A stretch of 5,688 nt of DNA from Bacteroidaceae bacterium. Its GTDB lineage: Bacteria > Bacteroidota > Bacteroidia > Bacteroidales > Bacteroidaceae. A program made the translations under genes and the position numbers. Shown here one piece after another: positions 1-5,448 of this stretch. The stretch is from positions 1-5,688 of the forward strand of contig JAEEOD010000404.1 in assembly GCA_016284115.1 (NCBI GenBank), written 5' to 3'. The notes below the pieces were generated by a model. It made no database searches. It saw nothing but the letters and a program-made list of their open reading frames with translations, and was not told the DNA's origin. Within the stretch, counting starts at the first letter, position 1. Each line of letters begins with the position of its first letter.

Positions 1-921
1 CCTTCCAACCCGATACTGACTCAGAAACGCAGGGATTCTGTGTCGAGCGTGTTGCAAGGCACAGGGCATCCCGATTTGATTCAGGCTCCTGATGGCTCTT
101 GGTGGATGGTGTACCTGGGCTTCCGAGATACGGTGGGCAAGCAGCACCATTTGTTGGGTCGTGAAACCTGTCTGGCTCCTGTGCGTTGGGATGAAAATGC
201 TTGGCCAGTAGTGAACGGTAAAGGTTGGGTAGATGTAGATATGAGTAGTTCTCCTACACTTAAACAAGTGCTTATGCCACAAGCTGCTAACTACATTGAC
301 TTTAAGCAAGGGAAGAAACTTGGTTTCGAGTGGATTTATACCAATAATCCTGTGCAGGAGAACTATACTTACGCCAACAACCAACTACAGCTAAAGGCTA
401 CTTCTGTGAAGTTGGATGACCCTAATAAGACGCCTACATTTGTAGCTCGTCGACAGACGGATGTGAATTGTACGGTAATCACCAGCATGGCTCTGAAGAA
501 TGCCAAGGCAGGCGATAGAGCAGGTTTGACAGTTTATATGGAGAGTCGTGGTCACTATGATGTGGCATTGGTAGGAGCTGCTGATGGCTCACAAGCAATT
601 GAGTTGAGTTATCGCTTGGGCTCTTTGAAGCATATTGCCAAGACAGTGAAGCTGAACATCCAGAGAGCTGTACAATTCAAGGTGGATGTAACCAACGACT
701 TCTATGCTTTCTCTTACAGCACGGATGGCAAGACTTTTGAACCATTGGGTAAGATGGATAGTTTTTTCCTCTCTACCGAGACTTTAGGGGGCTTTACGGG
801 CATGTTGTTTGGTTGGTTTGCAGAAGGCAACGAGGGTACTAAGGCAGTAGCTGCTATCGATTGGTTTGATTACAAACCAGGAACACCCTACAAAGTAACA
901 TTGTCGTATCCTACAGACTGA
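1..921 (+). CDS. GH43 glycoside hydrolase, C-terminal part (beta-xylosidase / alpha-L-arabinofuranosidase type), 5'-truncated by window
   Basis: The reading frame is open from base 1 to a TGA at 919-921, giving 306 residues without the true start. Residues 1-85 are the end of a five-bladed GH43 propeller. Visible features are NPILT near the start, GTGHPDLIQAPDGSWWMVYLG (residues 20-40) and LGRETCLAPVRWD. In characterised GH43 xylosidases the His of this GTGH motif (here residue 23) helps bind the central calcium, while the three catalytic carboxylates lie earlier in the chain, outside this window. From about residue 100 to the end there is a beta-sandwich domain of the beta-xylosidase C-terminal (concanavalin A-like) type, beginning around IDFKQGKKLGFEWIYTNN. 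Known relatives release xylose or arabinose from hemicellulose oligosaccharides. Substrate cannot be decided from this part, and signal-peptide status is unseen. A GTG at position 40 is only an internal in-frame codon, because homology to the family extends upstream of it. Confidence 0.88.
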   Translation, partial: PSNPILTQKRRDSVSSVLQGTGHPDLIQAPDGSWWMVYLGFRDTVGKQHHLLGRETCLAPVRWDENAWPVVNGKGWVDVDMSSSPTLKQVLMPQAANYIDFKQGKKLGFEWIYTNNPVQENYTYANNQLQLKATSVKLDDPNKTPTFVARRQTDVNCTVITSMALKNAKAGDRAGLTVYMESRGHYDVALVGAADGSQAIELSYRLGSLKHIAKTVKLNIQRAVQFKVDVTNDFYAFSYSTDGKTFEPLGKMDSFFLSTETLGGFTGMLFGWFAEGNEGTKAVAAIDWFDYKPGTPYKVTLSYPTD

Positions 922-930
922 AAAAGTCTG
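914..930 (+). repeat. Short perfect hairpin containing the GH43 stop codon
   Basis: CAGACT (914-919) and AGTCTG (925-930) are perfect reverse complements around a five-base loop (GAAAA). The TGA stop at 919-921 spans the stem-loop junction. No T-run follows directly, so it is not a standard intrinsic terminator alone. It may protect the mRNA end or act with the next inverted repeat. Confidence 0.5.
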
Positions 931-931
931 T

Positions 932-993
932 CAAAGAGTTTGTTCACTTTTAGTACTCTTTGTAACCTTCTTTGGAGTAAAAAAAGTGACAAA
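932..993 (+). repeat. Two interlocked inverted repeats after GH43; possible terminator or pseudoknot
   Basis: CAAAGAGT (932-939) pairs perfectly with ACTCTTTG (955-962), leaving a 15-base loop. Inside that loop, TTTG-T-TCACTTTT (939-951) is complementary to AAAAGTGACAAA (982-993) with one bulged T at 943. Only base 939 is shared, so the two stems could form together as an H-type pseudoknot or could compete. The region lies directly after the GH43 stop and probably forms the 3' end of that transcript. The pairing is seen in the sequence; function is inferred. Confidence 0.45.
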
Positions 994-995
994 TA

Positions 996-1025
996 AAAGG
1001 GAGCATCCAGATGGGTGCTCCCTTT
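996..1025 (-). terminator. Rho-independent terminator of the leftward gene set
   Basis: AAAGGGAGCA (996-1005) is perfectly complementary to TGCTCCCTTT (1016-1025). The pairing continues inward by T-G and two C-G pairs to a four-base loop. Read on the minus strand, the GC-rich stem ends in CTCCC followed by TTTTATTT, the classic intrinsic terminator arrangement. It begins 20 bases after the stop of the minus-strand isomerase-like gene. On the plus strand only TTTCC follows, so rightward termination of GH43 transcripts would be weaker but is possible. Confidence 0.85.
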
Positions 1026-1045
1026 CCTATTGCTGTGTAGAAAGA

Positions 1046-1990
1046 TTATTTCTTTACCAGACCACTGTTGTTCAGGAAGTCTGCACTTGCCTTTACACGG
1101 TCGAACTGGATGCCACTGCGAGTATCCTCGATTTCTACGAAGAAGTACTTGTGACCATGGCTGTAGAATGCCTCGAAAATCTTTGGGAAGTTCATCATAC
1201 CGCTATCACCCAGAATTAGACGATCCTTGATGTGCAGCATCTGGATGCGATCAGCATACTTGTTAATCCATTCTACAGGATCCTGACCACCCATCACTGT
1301 CCAATATACGTCGAGCTCGAAGATCACCTTGCTTGGGTCAGTGCTCTCGATGAAGATTTCCTCAACAGTCTTAGGCATAGGTTGACCTTCTGCAGGACGG
1401 AAGCCACGGATAGCGAAGCTGATAGGCTCTGTGCCACCAGGAACAAGCTTGTTGAACTCGTAGTTATGGTTGTGATAACCAAACTGGATACCAGCAGCTT
1501 TTGTGATTTCACCAGCTGCATTGAATACCTCACCTACAAACTGAGCATCTTCAGCGCTGTTGCAGTTAGGCAAACCAGGCTGTACCATGTACTGCAAACC
1601 CAGTACCTTGTGGTCTTCAGTAGCCTTCTTCCAGAAGTCCTTAATCTGTTCGAAGTTGTCCTTTGAATATTCGCGTACAGGTGGGTTCAGGTGTGAGCTC
1701 ACGATTTCTACACCAGCATCGTCAGCCATCTTCTTGAAATCAGCCATACTTACCTCGCCAATCTTTCCATCACGATAGCCAGCCAGTTCGATATAGCTGT
1801 AACCACTTTCCTTAATTTTCTTCAAACCTTCAGCTACACCGTTAGCTGAGAGTTCAGGACCCAGTGAGTAAATCTGCAAGCCCAGAGGACCGCCACCCTT
1901 AGGAGCAGCTTCAGCCTTGGCGCAATTGCTAAACAGAGCACCTAATGTCAGTAAAGACGCTCCCTTCAAAAATTCTCTTCTATTTGCCAT
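1046..1990 (-). CDS. Exported TIM-barrel sugar isomerase/epimerase-like protein (xylose isomerase-like / AP endonuclease 2 superfamily)
   Basis: This 314-residue protein has the fold signature of the xylose isomerase-like TIM barrel family. Likely metal-binding and catalytic residues at strand ends are His100 (SSHLNPP), His173/His175 and Glu178 (GYHNHNYEF), Glu225 and Asp227 (FELDVYW), His253 (LHIKD) and Glu286 (VEIED). The Glu/Asp/His/Glu set matches the divalent-metal site of D-tagatose-3-epimerase relatives. The N-terminus NRREFLKGASLLTLGALF, followed by SNC and an Ala-rich stretch, looks like a twin-arginine-type export leader. Cys23 could be a lipidation site, though Asn at -1 is not a canonical lipobox. 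Family members epimerise or isomerise free sugars; exported Bacteroidetes relatives have also been linked to 3-keto-glycoside chemistry. It lies 126 bp after the phosphodiesterase gene and is closed by a strong terminator. The ATG at 1990 is chosen because it gives the complete leader. Exact substrate is unknown. Confidence 0.85.
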   Translation of the reverse strand: MANRREFLKGASLLTLGALFSNCAKAEAAPKGGGPLGLQIYSLGPELSANGVAEGLKKIKESGYSYIELAGYRDGKIGEVSMADFKKMADDAGVEIVSSHLNPPVREYSKDNFEQIKDFWKKATEDHKVLGLQYMVQPGLPNCNSAEDAQFVGEVFNAAGEITKAAGIQFGYHNHNYEFNKLVPGGTEPISFAIRGFRPAEGQPMPKTVEEIFIESTDPSKVIFELDVYWTVMGGQDPVEWINKYADRIQMLHIKDRLILGDSGMMNFPKIFEAFYSHGHKYFFVEIEDTRSGIQFDRVKASADFLNNSGLVKK

Positions 1991-2116
1991 AATACAATAA
2001 TAAAATATAGGTTAATATTTAACATTCACATTTGCGGCGTAAAATTAATGAAATTCTTTAAATTATATTGCCATTTTAACGATAATTAGTGCAAAAACAC
2101 AGCGTGATGTCTGTTT
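1991..2116 (-). promoter_or_regulatory. 126 bp AT-rich leader of the isomerase-like gene; weak promoter candidates only
   Basis: The gap between two same-strand genes is long enough for a separate promoter. On the minus strand TGTTTTTG (2099-2092) resembles TAnnTTTG with one mismatch and has TTG (2125-2123) 23 bases upstream. TAATTTTA (2047-2040) is a second one-mismatch match but has no upstream partner. Neither is convincing. The bases just before the ATG (2010-1991, minus) are A/T-rich without a Shine-Dalgarno motif. Confidence 0.2.
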
Positions 2117-3298
2117 TTACTTCAATACATGCTTGATTCTGTCCAGTTTTCCGTCGCAAGGAGCAGGTTGAATACCCATCAAGTAGCAGAGCAGGGGATA
2201 GATATCAATATTCTCAAACTGACGGGCGATATAGCCTTCCTTGAAAGCAGGACCCACCGCACGGAAGATGGCATGCATATAAGGGTCGGTAGGATCATAG
2301 CCATGCGCACCATATCCTCCACGAGGGGTATTTCTGAACTCCCAACCTATCTCTGGTGCCACCACAATATCGCCAATACGGTTACTGGTGCCATAATGTA
2401 GATAGGCAGGTATCTCTTCCTTCTTCCAAACAGTGAGGTGAGGGATGCCTTTCAGCGTGTTATACACCGTCTCACGATAGGCTGGTTTGGTAAATATACT
2501 GGTAGGAATACTGATGACCATCTTGTCATACCATTCAGGTTTTAGATAATCATTCGGCTTGACAACCCTACTTGGAAACTCAGATGACATACCATGATCA
2601 GCCACAACGATGAAGTTGATCTTGTCGGCTATAGGCAATTGCATCAAACCGTCATATAGCTTTCCTACGGCATCGTCAGCCAGTTTTACCACCTTGCGAG
2701 TTTCTTCGCTATTAGGGCCATAGGTATGTTCCGTATGGTCAGGTTCATCGAAATACACCATGATGAAGTGGGGACGTTCTGGTTCAGGTAGTTGTAAATA
2801 TTCTATTGCCTTCTGTATGCGCTCGTCGTAGGATATCAACGGCTTTCCGTAATCGTACCAATAGGAAGCATGACTATTGTCATCATCAATGTCACTTCCT
2901 ACCCAATAGAGAGTAGCAGATTTTACTCCTTGTCGCTCTGCCGTCTTCCAAATGGGTTCCCCTAAGAAGAAGCGAGGGTCTTTTCCTGTTTCCTTGCTGC
3001 TAGATGCATAAAGCAGTTGTAGGTCGGGATCCCAGAACGAGTTGTTCACGATACCATGATGGTCGGGGTAGAGTCCAGTAGCCATTGCATAATGGTTGGG
3101 GAAAGTAGAGGCTGGATAGGTGGGTTGCATATCCGACTGCACCCCAATCTTTGCCAACCTGTCCATGGTAGGGGCTTCATAGATGATGGGGAAATCCCAA
3201 CGAAAACCGTCGCAAGAAACAATGACAGTATAGGTGTCTTGCGCTTTTACAAATAATACTAATAAGCAGAATATCAGTATATTTATATATCTTTTCAT
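2117..3298 (-). CDS. Exported type I phosphodiesterase / nucleotide pyrophosphatase (ENPP-like, alkaline phosphatase superfamily)
   Basis: The 393-residue product carries the complete two-metal active site of nucleotide pyrophosphatase/phosphodiesterases. Asp30 lies in VIVSCDGFRWD and the nucleophile Thr65 in ASTFPNHY. Asp187 and His191 are in DEPDHTEHTYGP, Asp234-His235 in VVADHGM, and His332 in GYGAHGYDP. By family analogy one zinc is held by Asp187, His191 and His332, the other by Asp30, Thr65, Asp234 and His235. GLYPDHHGIVNNSFWD (residues 75-90) is also characteristic. A signal peptide (Lys-Arg, then a hydrophobic stretch about residues 4-17, cleavage near Ala19) predicts a periplasmic or surface location. 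Known members hydrolyse nucleotide pyrophosphates, nucleotide sugars or phosphodiesters; the substrate here cannot be read from sequence. It starts 11 bp after the gamma-glutamyl hydrolase gene, so the two are very probably cotranscribed. Length is normal and nothing appears broken. Confidence 0.92.
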   Translation of the reverse strand: MKRYINILIFCLLVLFVKAQDTYTVIVSCDGFRWDFPIIYEAPTMDRLAKIGVQSDMQPTYPASTFPNHYAMATGLYPDHHGIVNNSFWDPDLQLLYASSSKETGKDPRFFLGEPIWKTAERQGVKSATLYWVGSDIDDDNSHASYWYDYGKPLISYDERIQKAIEYLQLPEPERPHFIMVYFDEPDHTEHTYGPNSEETRKVVKLADDAVGKLYDGLMQLPIADKINFIVVADHGMSSEFPSRVVKPNDYLKPEWYDKMVISIPTSIFTKPAYRETVYNTLKGIPHLTVWKKEEIPAYLHYGTSNRIGDIVVAPEIGWEFRNTPRGGYGAHGYDPTDPYMHAIFRAVGPAFKEGYIARQFENIDIYPLLCYLMGIQPAPCDGKLDRIKHVLK

Positions 3299-3309
3299 AA
3301 AGTATTAGA

Positions 3310-4128
3310 TTATCTAATTCTTGGTTGTTTGATGTTCGGTTTCTTGAGGACAGTTTTGTTGCCACCAGCACGCTGCACCAAATCTTCAAACAATTTTACC
3401 CATTGCTCATCGCCCAGCTGAGCAAAATACTCTGGATGCCATTGAACAGCCAGAATGTTGTATTTTGGGAAACCCTCAATGGCTTCAATCACTCCATCGG
3501 GAGCCGTAGCCACCACCTTGAAGTCGGGTGCCACATCCTTTACTGCCTGGTGATGGAATGAGTTGACCGCCAACTGTTCCTGTTGCATGATTTCGTATAG
3601 ATGAGAGTCCTTAACTACATTCACATGATGGATGGGCATAGCACCATTGGAACGTTGTCCATGCTGAAGCACAGGACGGTTAGGGAACTGTGAAGGGATG
3701 TCCTGGTACAAGGTACCACCCATGGTGACATTGGTAAGCTGTTCGCCTCGACAGATGCCCAAAACAGGCTTGTTCAGCTTTATAGCAGCTTTCAACAACC
3801 ACATATCACTAAGGTCTCGCTCATAGTTTACACCACCTAAGGCACTGGCAGCTTCTTCACCATAAAAGAAAGGATGCACATCCTCTCCACCGCTCAGGAT
3901 AAAGCCATCTACTTTACTTATCACCTCAGCAGCTGCCAAAGAGTCTCTAGTTAAGGGGATTAATACTGGTATGCCTCCAGCATTTATAATCGCATCCACG
4001 TAGGTGAAACGCAAACTGGCGGTATTCTCACTAGCACTATAACCTGTACTTATACCAATCAAAGGCTTTTGCGCCATTGCACTGATGCAGGTCATCATCA
4101 GCACCATGCTCCAAAGTAATCTCTTCAT
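3310..4128 (-). CDS. Exported gamma-glutamyl-gamma-aminobutyrate hydrolase-like protein (peptidase C26, class I glutamine amidotransferase fold)
   Basis: This 272-residue protein resembles PuuD, which hydrolyses the gamma-glutamyl bond of gamma-glutamyl-GABA in putrescine breakdown. The nucleophile is Cys126 in the elbow GICRGEQL, with His231 and Glu233 in QWHPEYF completing the triad. SGGEDVHPFFYGEE (residues 79-92) is the conserved glycine-rich oxyanion region, and GGTLYQD (137-143) and NSFHHQAV (189-196) are also typical. Unlike cytosolic PuuD it has a clear signal peptide: Lys-Arg, hydrophobic residues 4-17, and cleavage likely at AMA-QK (after residue 19). It should therefore act in the periplasm or on the surface. 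A basic C-terminal tail (about residues 255-272) extends past the catalytic domain. It is the first gene of the leftward unit and lies 11 bp before the phosphodiesterase gene. No puuA/B/C partners are in the window, so a putrescine role is unsupported; other gamma-glutamyl compounds are possible. Confidence 0.9.
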   Translation of the reverse strand: MKRLLWSMVLMMTCISAMAQKPLIGISTGYSASENTASLRFTYVDAIINAGGIPVLIPLTRDSLAAAEVISKVDGFILSGGEDVHPFFYGEEAASALGGVNYERDLSDMWLLKAAIKLNKPVLGICRGEQLTNVTMGGTLYQDIPSQFPNRPVLQHGQRSNGAMPIHHVNVVKDSHLYEIMQQEQLAVNSFHHQAVKDVAPDFKVVATAPDGVIEAIEGFPKYNILAVQWHPEYFAQLGDEQWVKLFEDLVQRAGGNKTVLKKPNIKQPRIR

Positions 4129-4212
4129 TGTAGTATTTTTTTATTATTGTGCAAAACTGAGGGTTAGCGAGGACAAAAGAACTTGTACTATTTGTCGAGC
4201 GTAAGCAGTTTC

Positions 4213-4233
4213 GCAGAGCTTTGTTCTGCAAAG
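4213..4233. repeat. Small overlapping inverted repeats near the leftward transcription start
   Basis: GCAGA (4213-4217) pairs with TCTGC (4225-4229), and alternatively CTTTG (4219-4223) pairs with CAAAG (4229-4233). Both are five-base perfect stems and cannot form together. They overlap the candidate -7 element, so they could form an operator or a structured 5' end. Such short repeats also arise by chance. Confidence 0.25.
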
Positions 4234-4236
4234 ATA
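4229..4236 (-). promoter_or_regulatory. Candidate -7 element for the leftward operon
   Basis: Read on the minus strand the bases are TATCTTTG, a perfect match to the Bacteroidetes -7 consensus TAnnTTTG. A start a few bases downstream would give a leader of roughly 95 nt before the ATG at 4128. The region where the -33 TTTG box is expected (around 4256-4260) is A-rich on that strand and gives no good match, which lowers confidence. Confidence 0.4.
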
Positions 4237-4254
4237 GGAAATCCTTTCGTTTTT

Positions 4255-4286
4255 TTTGTTTTTCTCTCTATTATTTGTTACTTTAG
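4255..4286 (+). promoter_or_regulatory. Candidate promoter of the KDG kinase gene
   Basis: TTTG (4255-4258) is followed after 20 bases by TACTTTAG (4279-4286), one mismatch from the -7 consensus TAnnTTTG. Spacing fits the Bacteroidetes primary sigma factor. The predicted start near 4293 would leave a leader of about 23 nt containing the A-rich AATAAACATAATA, suitable for ribosome binding in this phylum. TTTG occurs easily in T-rich sequence, so this is a candidate only. Confidence 0.4.
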
Positions 4287-4315
4287 CGGCAATAAACATA
4301 ATACGTCTTGTTTCT

Positions 4316-5341
4316 ATGGGAAAAAAAATCGTGACTATGGGTGAGATTATGCTTAGGCTTTCTACGCCAGGCAACACCCGTTTCGTACAATCAAATGTTT
4401 TCGATGTAGTGTATGGAGGCGGAGAAGCCAATGTGGCAGTAAGCTGTGCTAACTATGGGCATGATGCCTATTTTGTGACCAAGTTACCAAAGCATGAGAT
4501 TGGACAGGCAGCTGTCAATTCATTGCGCAAGTTTGGTGTCAAGACCGACTATATAGCTCGAGGGGGCGATCGTGTGGGTATCTATTACCTCGAGACAGGT
4601 GCTTCCATGCGTCCTAGCAAAGTGATTTACGATCGTGCCCATTCTGCTATATCAGAGGCTGATCCATCGGATTTCGACTTTGATTTCATAATGCGTGGTG
4701 CCGATTGGTTCCATTGGTCGGGTATTACACCTGCCATCAGCGACAAGGCTGCTGAGTTGGTGAAGTTGGCTTGTGAAGCTGCTAAGCGCAATGGGGTGAC
4801 AGTTTCATGCGACCTGAATTTCCGCAAGAAACTCTGGACGAAAGAAAAGGCACAGAGTGTGATGAAACCTCTGATGAAATATGTTGACGTGTGCATTGGC
4901 AACGAGGAGGATGCAGAACTTTGCTTGGGCTTTAAGCCACAAGCTGATGTGTCAGGTGGCAAGACGGATGCTGCTGGTTATAAGGGCATCTTTGAGGCGA
5001 TGGCGAAGGAGTTTGGCTTCCAATATGTGGCATCTACCTTGCGAGAGTCGTTCTCAGCTACGCACAATGGCTGGAAGGCGATGATATACAATGGTCAGGA
5101 GTTTTATGAGTCAAAGCGCTACGATATCAATCCTATCATCGACCGAGTGGGTGGTGGTGATTCGTTCTCTGGTGGATTGATTCATGGCTTGCTTACAAAG
5201 GCTTCTCAGGGTGAAGCGCTTGAGTTTGCTGTGGCTGCTTCGGCGTTGAAGCATACCATACCTGGGGATGTCAATATGGTGACGATTGATGAAGTGGAGG
5301 CTCTTGCTGGAGGCGACGCCTCTGGTCGTGTACAACGGTGA
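4316..5341 (+). CDS. kdgK: 2-keto-3-deoxygluconate kinase (PfkB/ribokinase family)
   Basis: The 341-residue cytosolic kinase phosphorylates 2-keto-3-deoxy-D-gluconate to KDPG, which KDPG aldolase then splits to pyruvate and glyceraldehyde 3-phosphate. It begins with KIVTMGEIMLRLSTPG, typical of this group. The first PfkB signature, GGGEANVAVSCANYG (residues 34-48), binds sugar. GIYYLETG (88-95) and SCDLNFRKKLW (164-174) are characteristic of KDG kinases. The second signature, DRVGGGDSFSGGLIHG (276-291), holds the anion hole and catalytic base Asp282. The end, GGDASGRVQR, resembles Bacteroidales orthologues as I recall them. The frame is open upstream to a TTG at 4256, but that extension is an artefact: the ATG at 4316 gives the normal family N-terminus. 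It is divergent from the leftward operon and lies 107 bp before a GH2 gene. No kdgA or uronate isomerase is in the window. Fructokinase or other PfkB activity is less likely. Confidence 0.9.
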   Translation: MGKKIVTMGEIMLRLSTPGNTRFVQSNVFDVVYGGGEANVAVSCANYGHDAYFVTKLPKHEIGQAAVNSLRKFGVKTDYIARGGDRVGIYYLETGASMRPSKVIYDRAHSAISEADPSDFDFDFIMRGADWFHWSGITPAISDKAAELVKLACEAAKRNGVTVSCDLNFRKKLWTKEKAQSVMKPLMKYVDVCIGNEEDAELCLGFKPQADVSGGKTDAAGYKGIFEAMAKEFGFQYVASTLRESFSATHNGWKAMIYNGQEFYESKRYDINPIIDRVGGGDSFSGGLIHGLLTKASQGEALEFAVAASALKHTIPGDVNMVTIDEVEALAGGDASGRVQR

Positions 5342-5364
5342 TTATGTCACCATTTTGTTGTTTT
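5337..5364 (+). terminator. Possible weak intrinsic terminator enclosing the kdgK stop codon
   Basis: GGTGA (5337-5341) and TCACC (5347-5351) form a perfect five-base stem with loop TTATG, followed by the T-rich stretch ATTTTGTTGTTTT (5352-5364). The TGA stop at 5339-5341 forms part of the left arm. The stem is short for a terminator, so attenuation or partial read-through into the GH2 gene is equally possible. Confidence 0.4.
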
Positions 5365-5395
5365 AAGAGCTGAATTTCCGAGGCTATAATTTCTT

Positions 5396-5448
5396 CATTT
5401 TTGCTAAGAAAAAAGAAAAGAAAAAGTAAATAACGAAATATAGATACT
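5396..5448 (+). promoter_or_regulatory. Candidate -7 element and A-rich leader of the GH2 gene
   Basis: CATTTTTG (5396-5403) is one mismatch from TAnnTTTG. No proper -33 TTTG lies at the right distance; TTTC at 5375-5378 is the closest. Downstream, 5407-5428 is almost purely A with scattered G, continuing into an A-rich stretch up to the ATG. Such A-rich leaders replace Shine-Dalgarno sequences in Bacteroidetes, so the translation-initiation role is better supported than the promoter. Confidence 0.3.

Noticed and set aside
986..1230. Short plus-strand frames beginning in the convergent gap
   Set aside because: They run through the terminator hairpin and then antisense through the isomerase-like gene; no protein signature was seen.
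1232..1666. 144-codon open frame on the plus strand
   Set aside because: It is antisense to the well-supported isomerase-like gene, and its translation shows no recognisable domain or credible start context.
2092..2116. Possible terminator after the phosphodiesterase gene (minus strand ACAG...CTGT followed by GTTTTTG)
   Set aside because: The stem is only four base pairs with an eight-base loop and mismatches, too weak to claim.
4256..4315. Upstream in-frame extension of kdgK from a TTG, giving a hydrophobic 20-residue N-terminus resembling a signal peptide
   Set aside because: KDG kinases are cytosolic and begin at KIVTMGEIMLRL. The extension covers the T-rich promoter region, and the ATG at 4316 has an A-rich leader.
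4144..4431. 95-codon minus-strand frame spanning the divergent promoter region and the start of kdgK
   Set aside because: It overlaps the kdgK start and both promoter candidates, and its low-complexity translation resembles no family I know.
4627..4962. 111-codon open frame on the minus strand inside kdgK
   Set aside because: It lies entirely opposite conserved kdgK codons, has no domain features, and is explained by the coding bias of the real gene.
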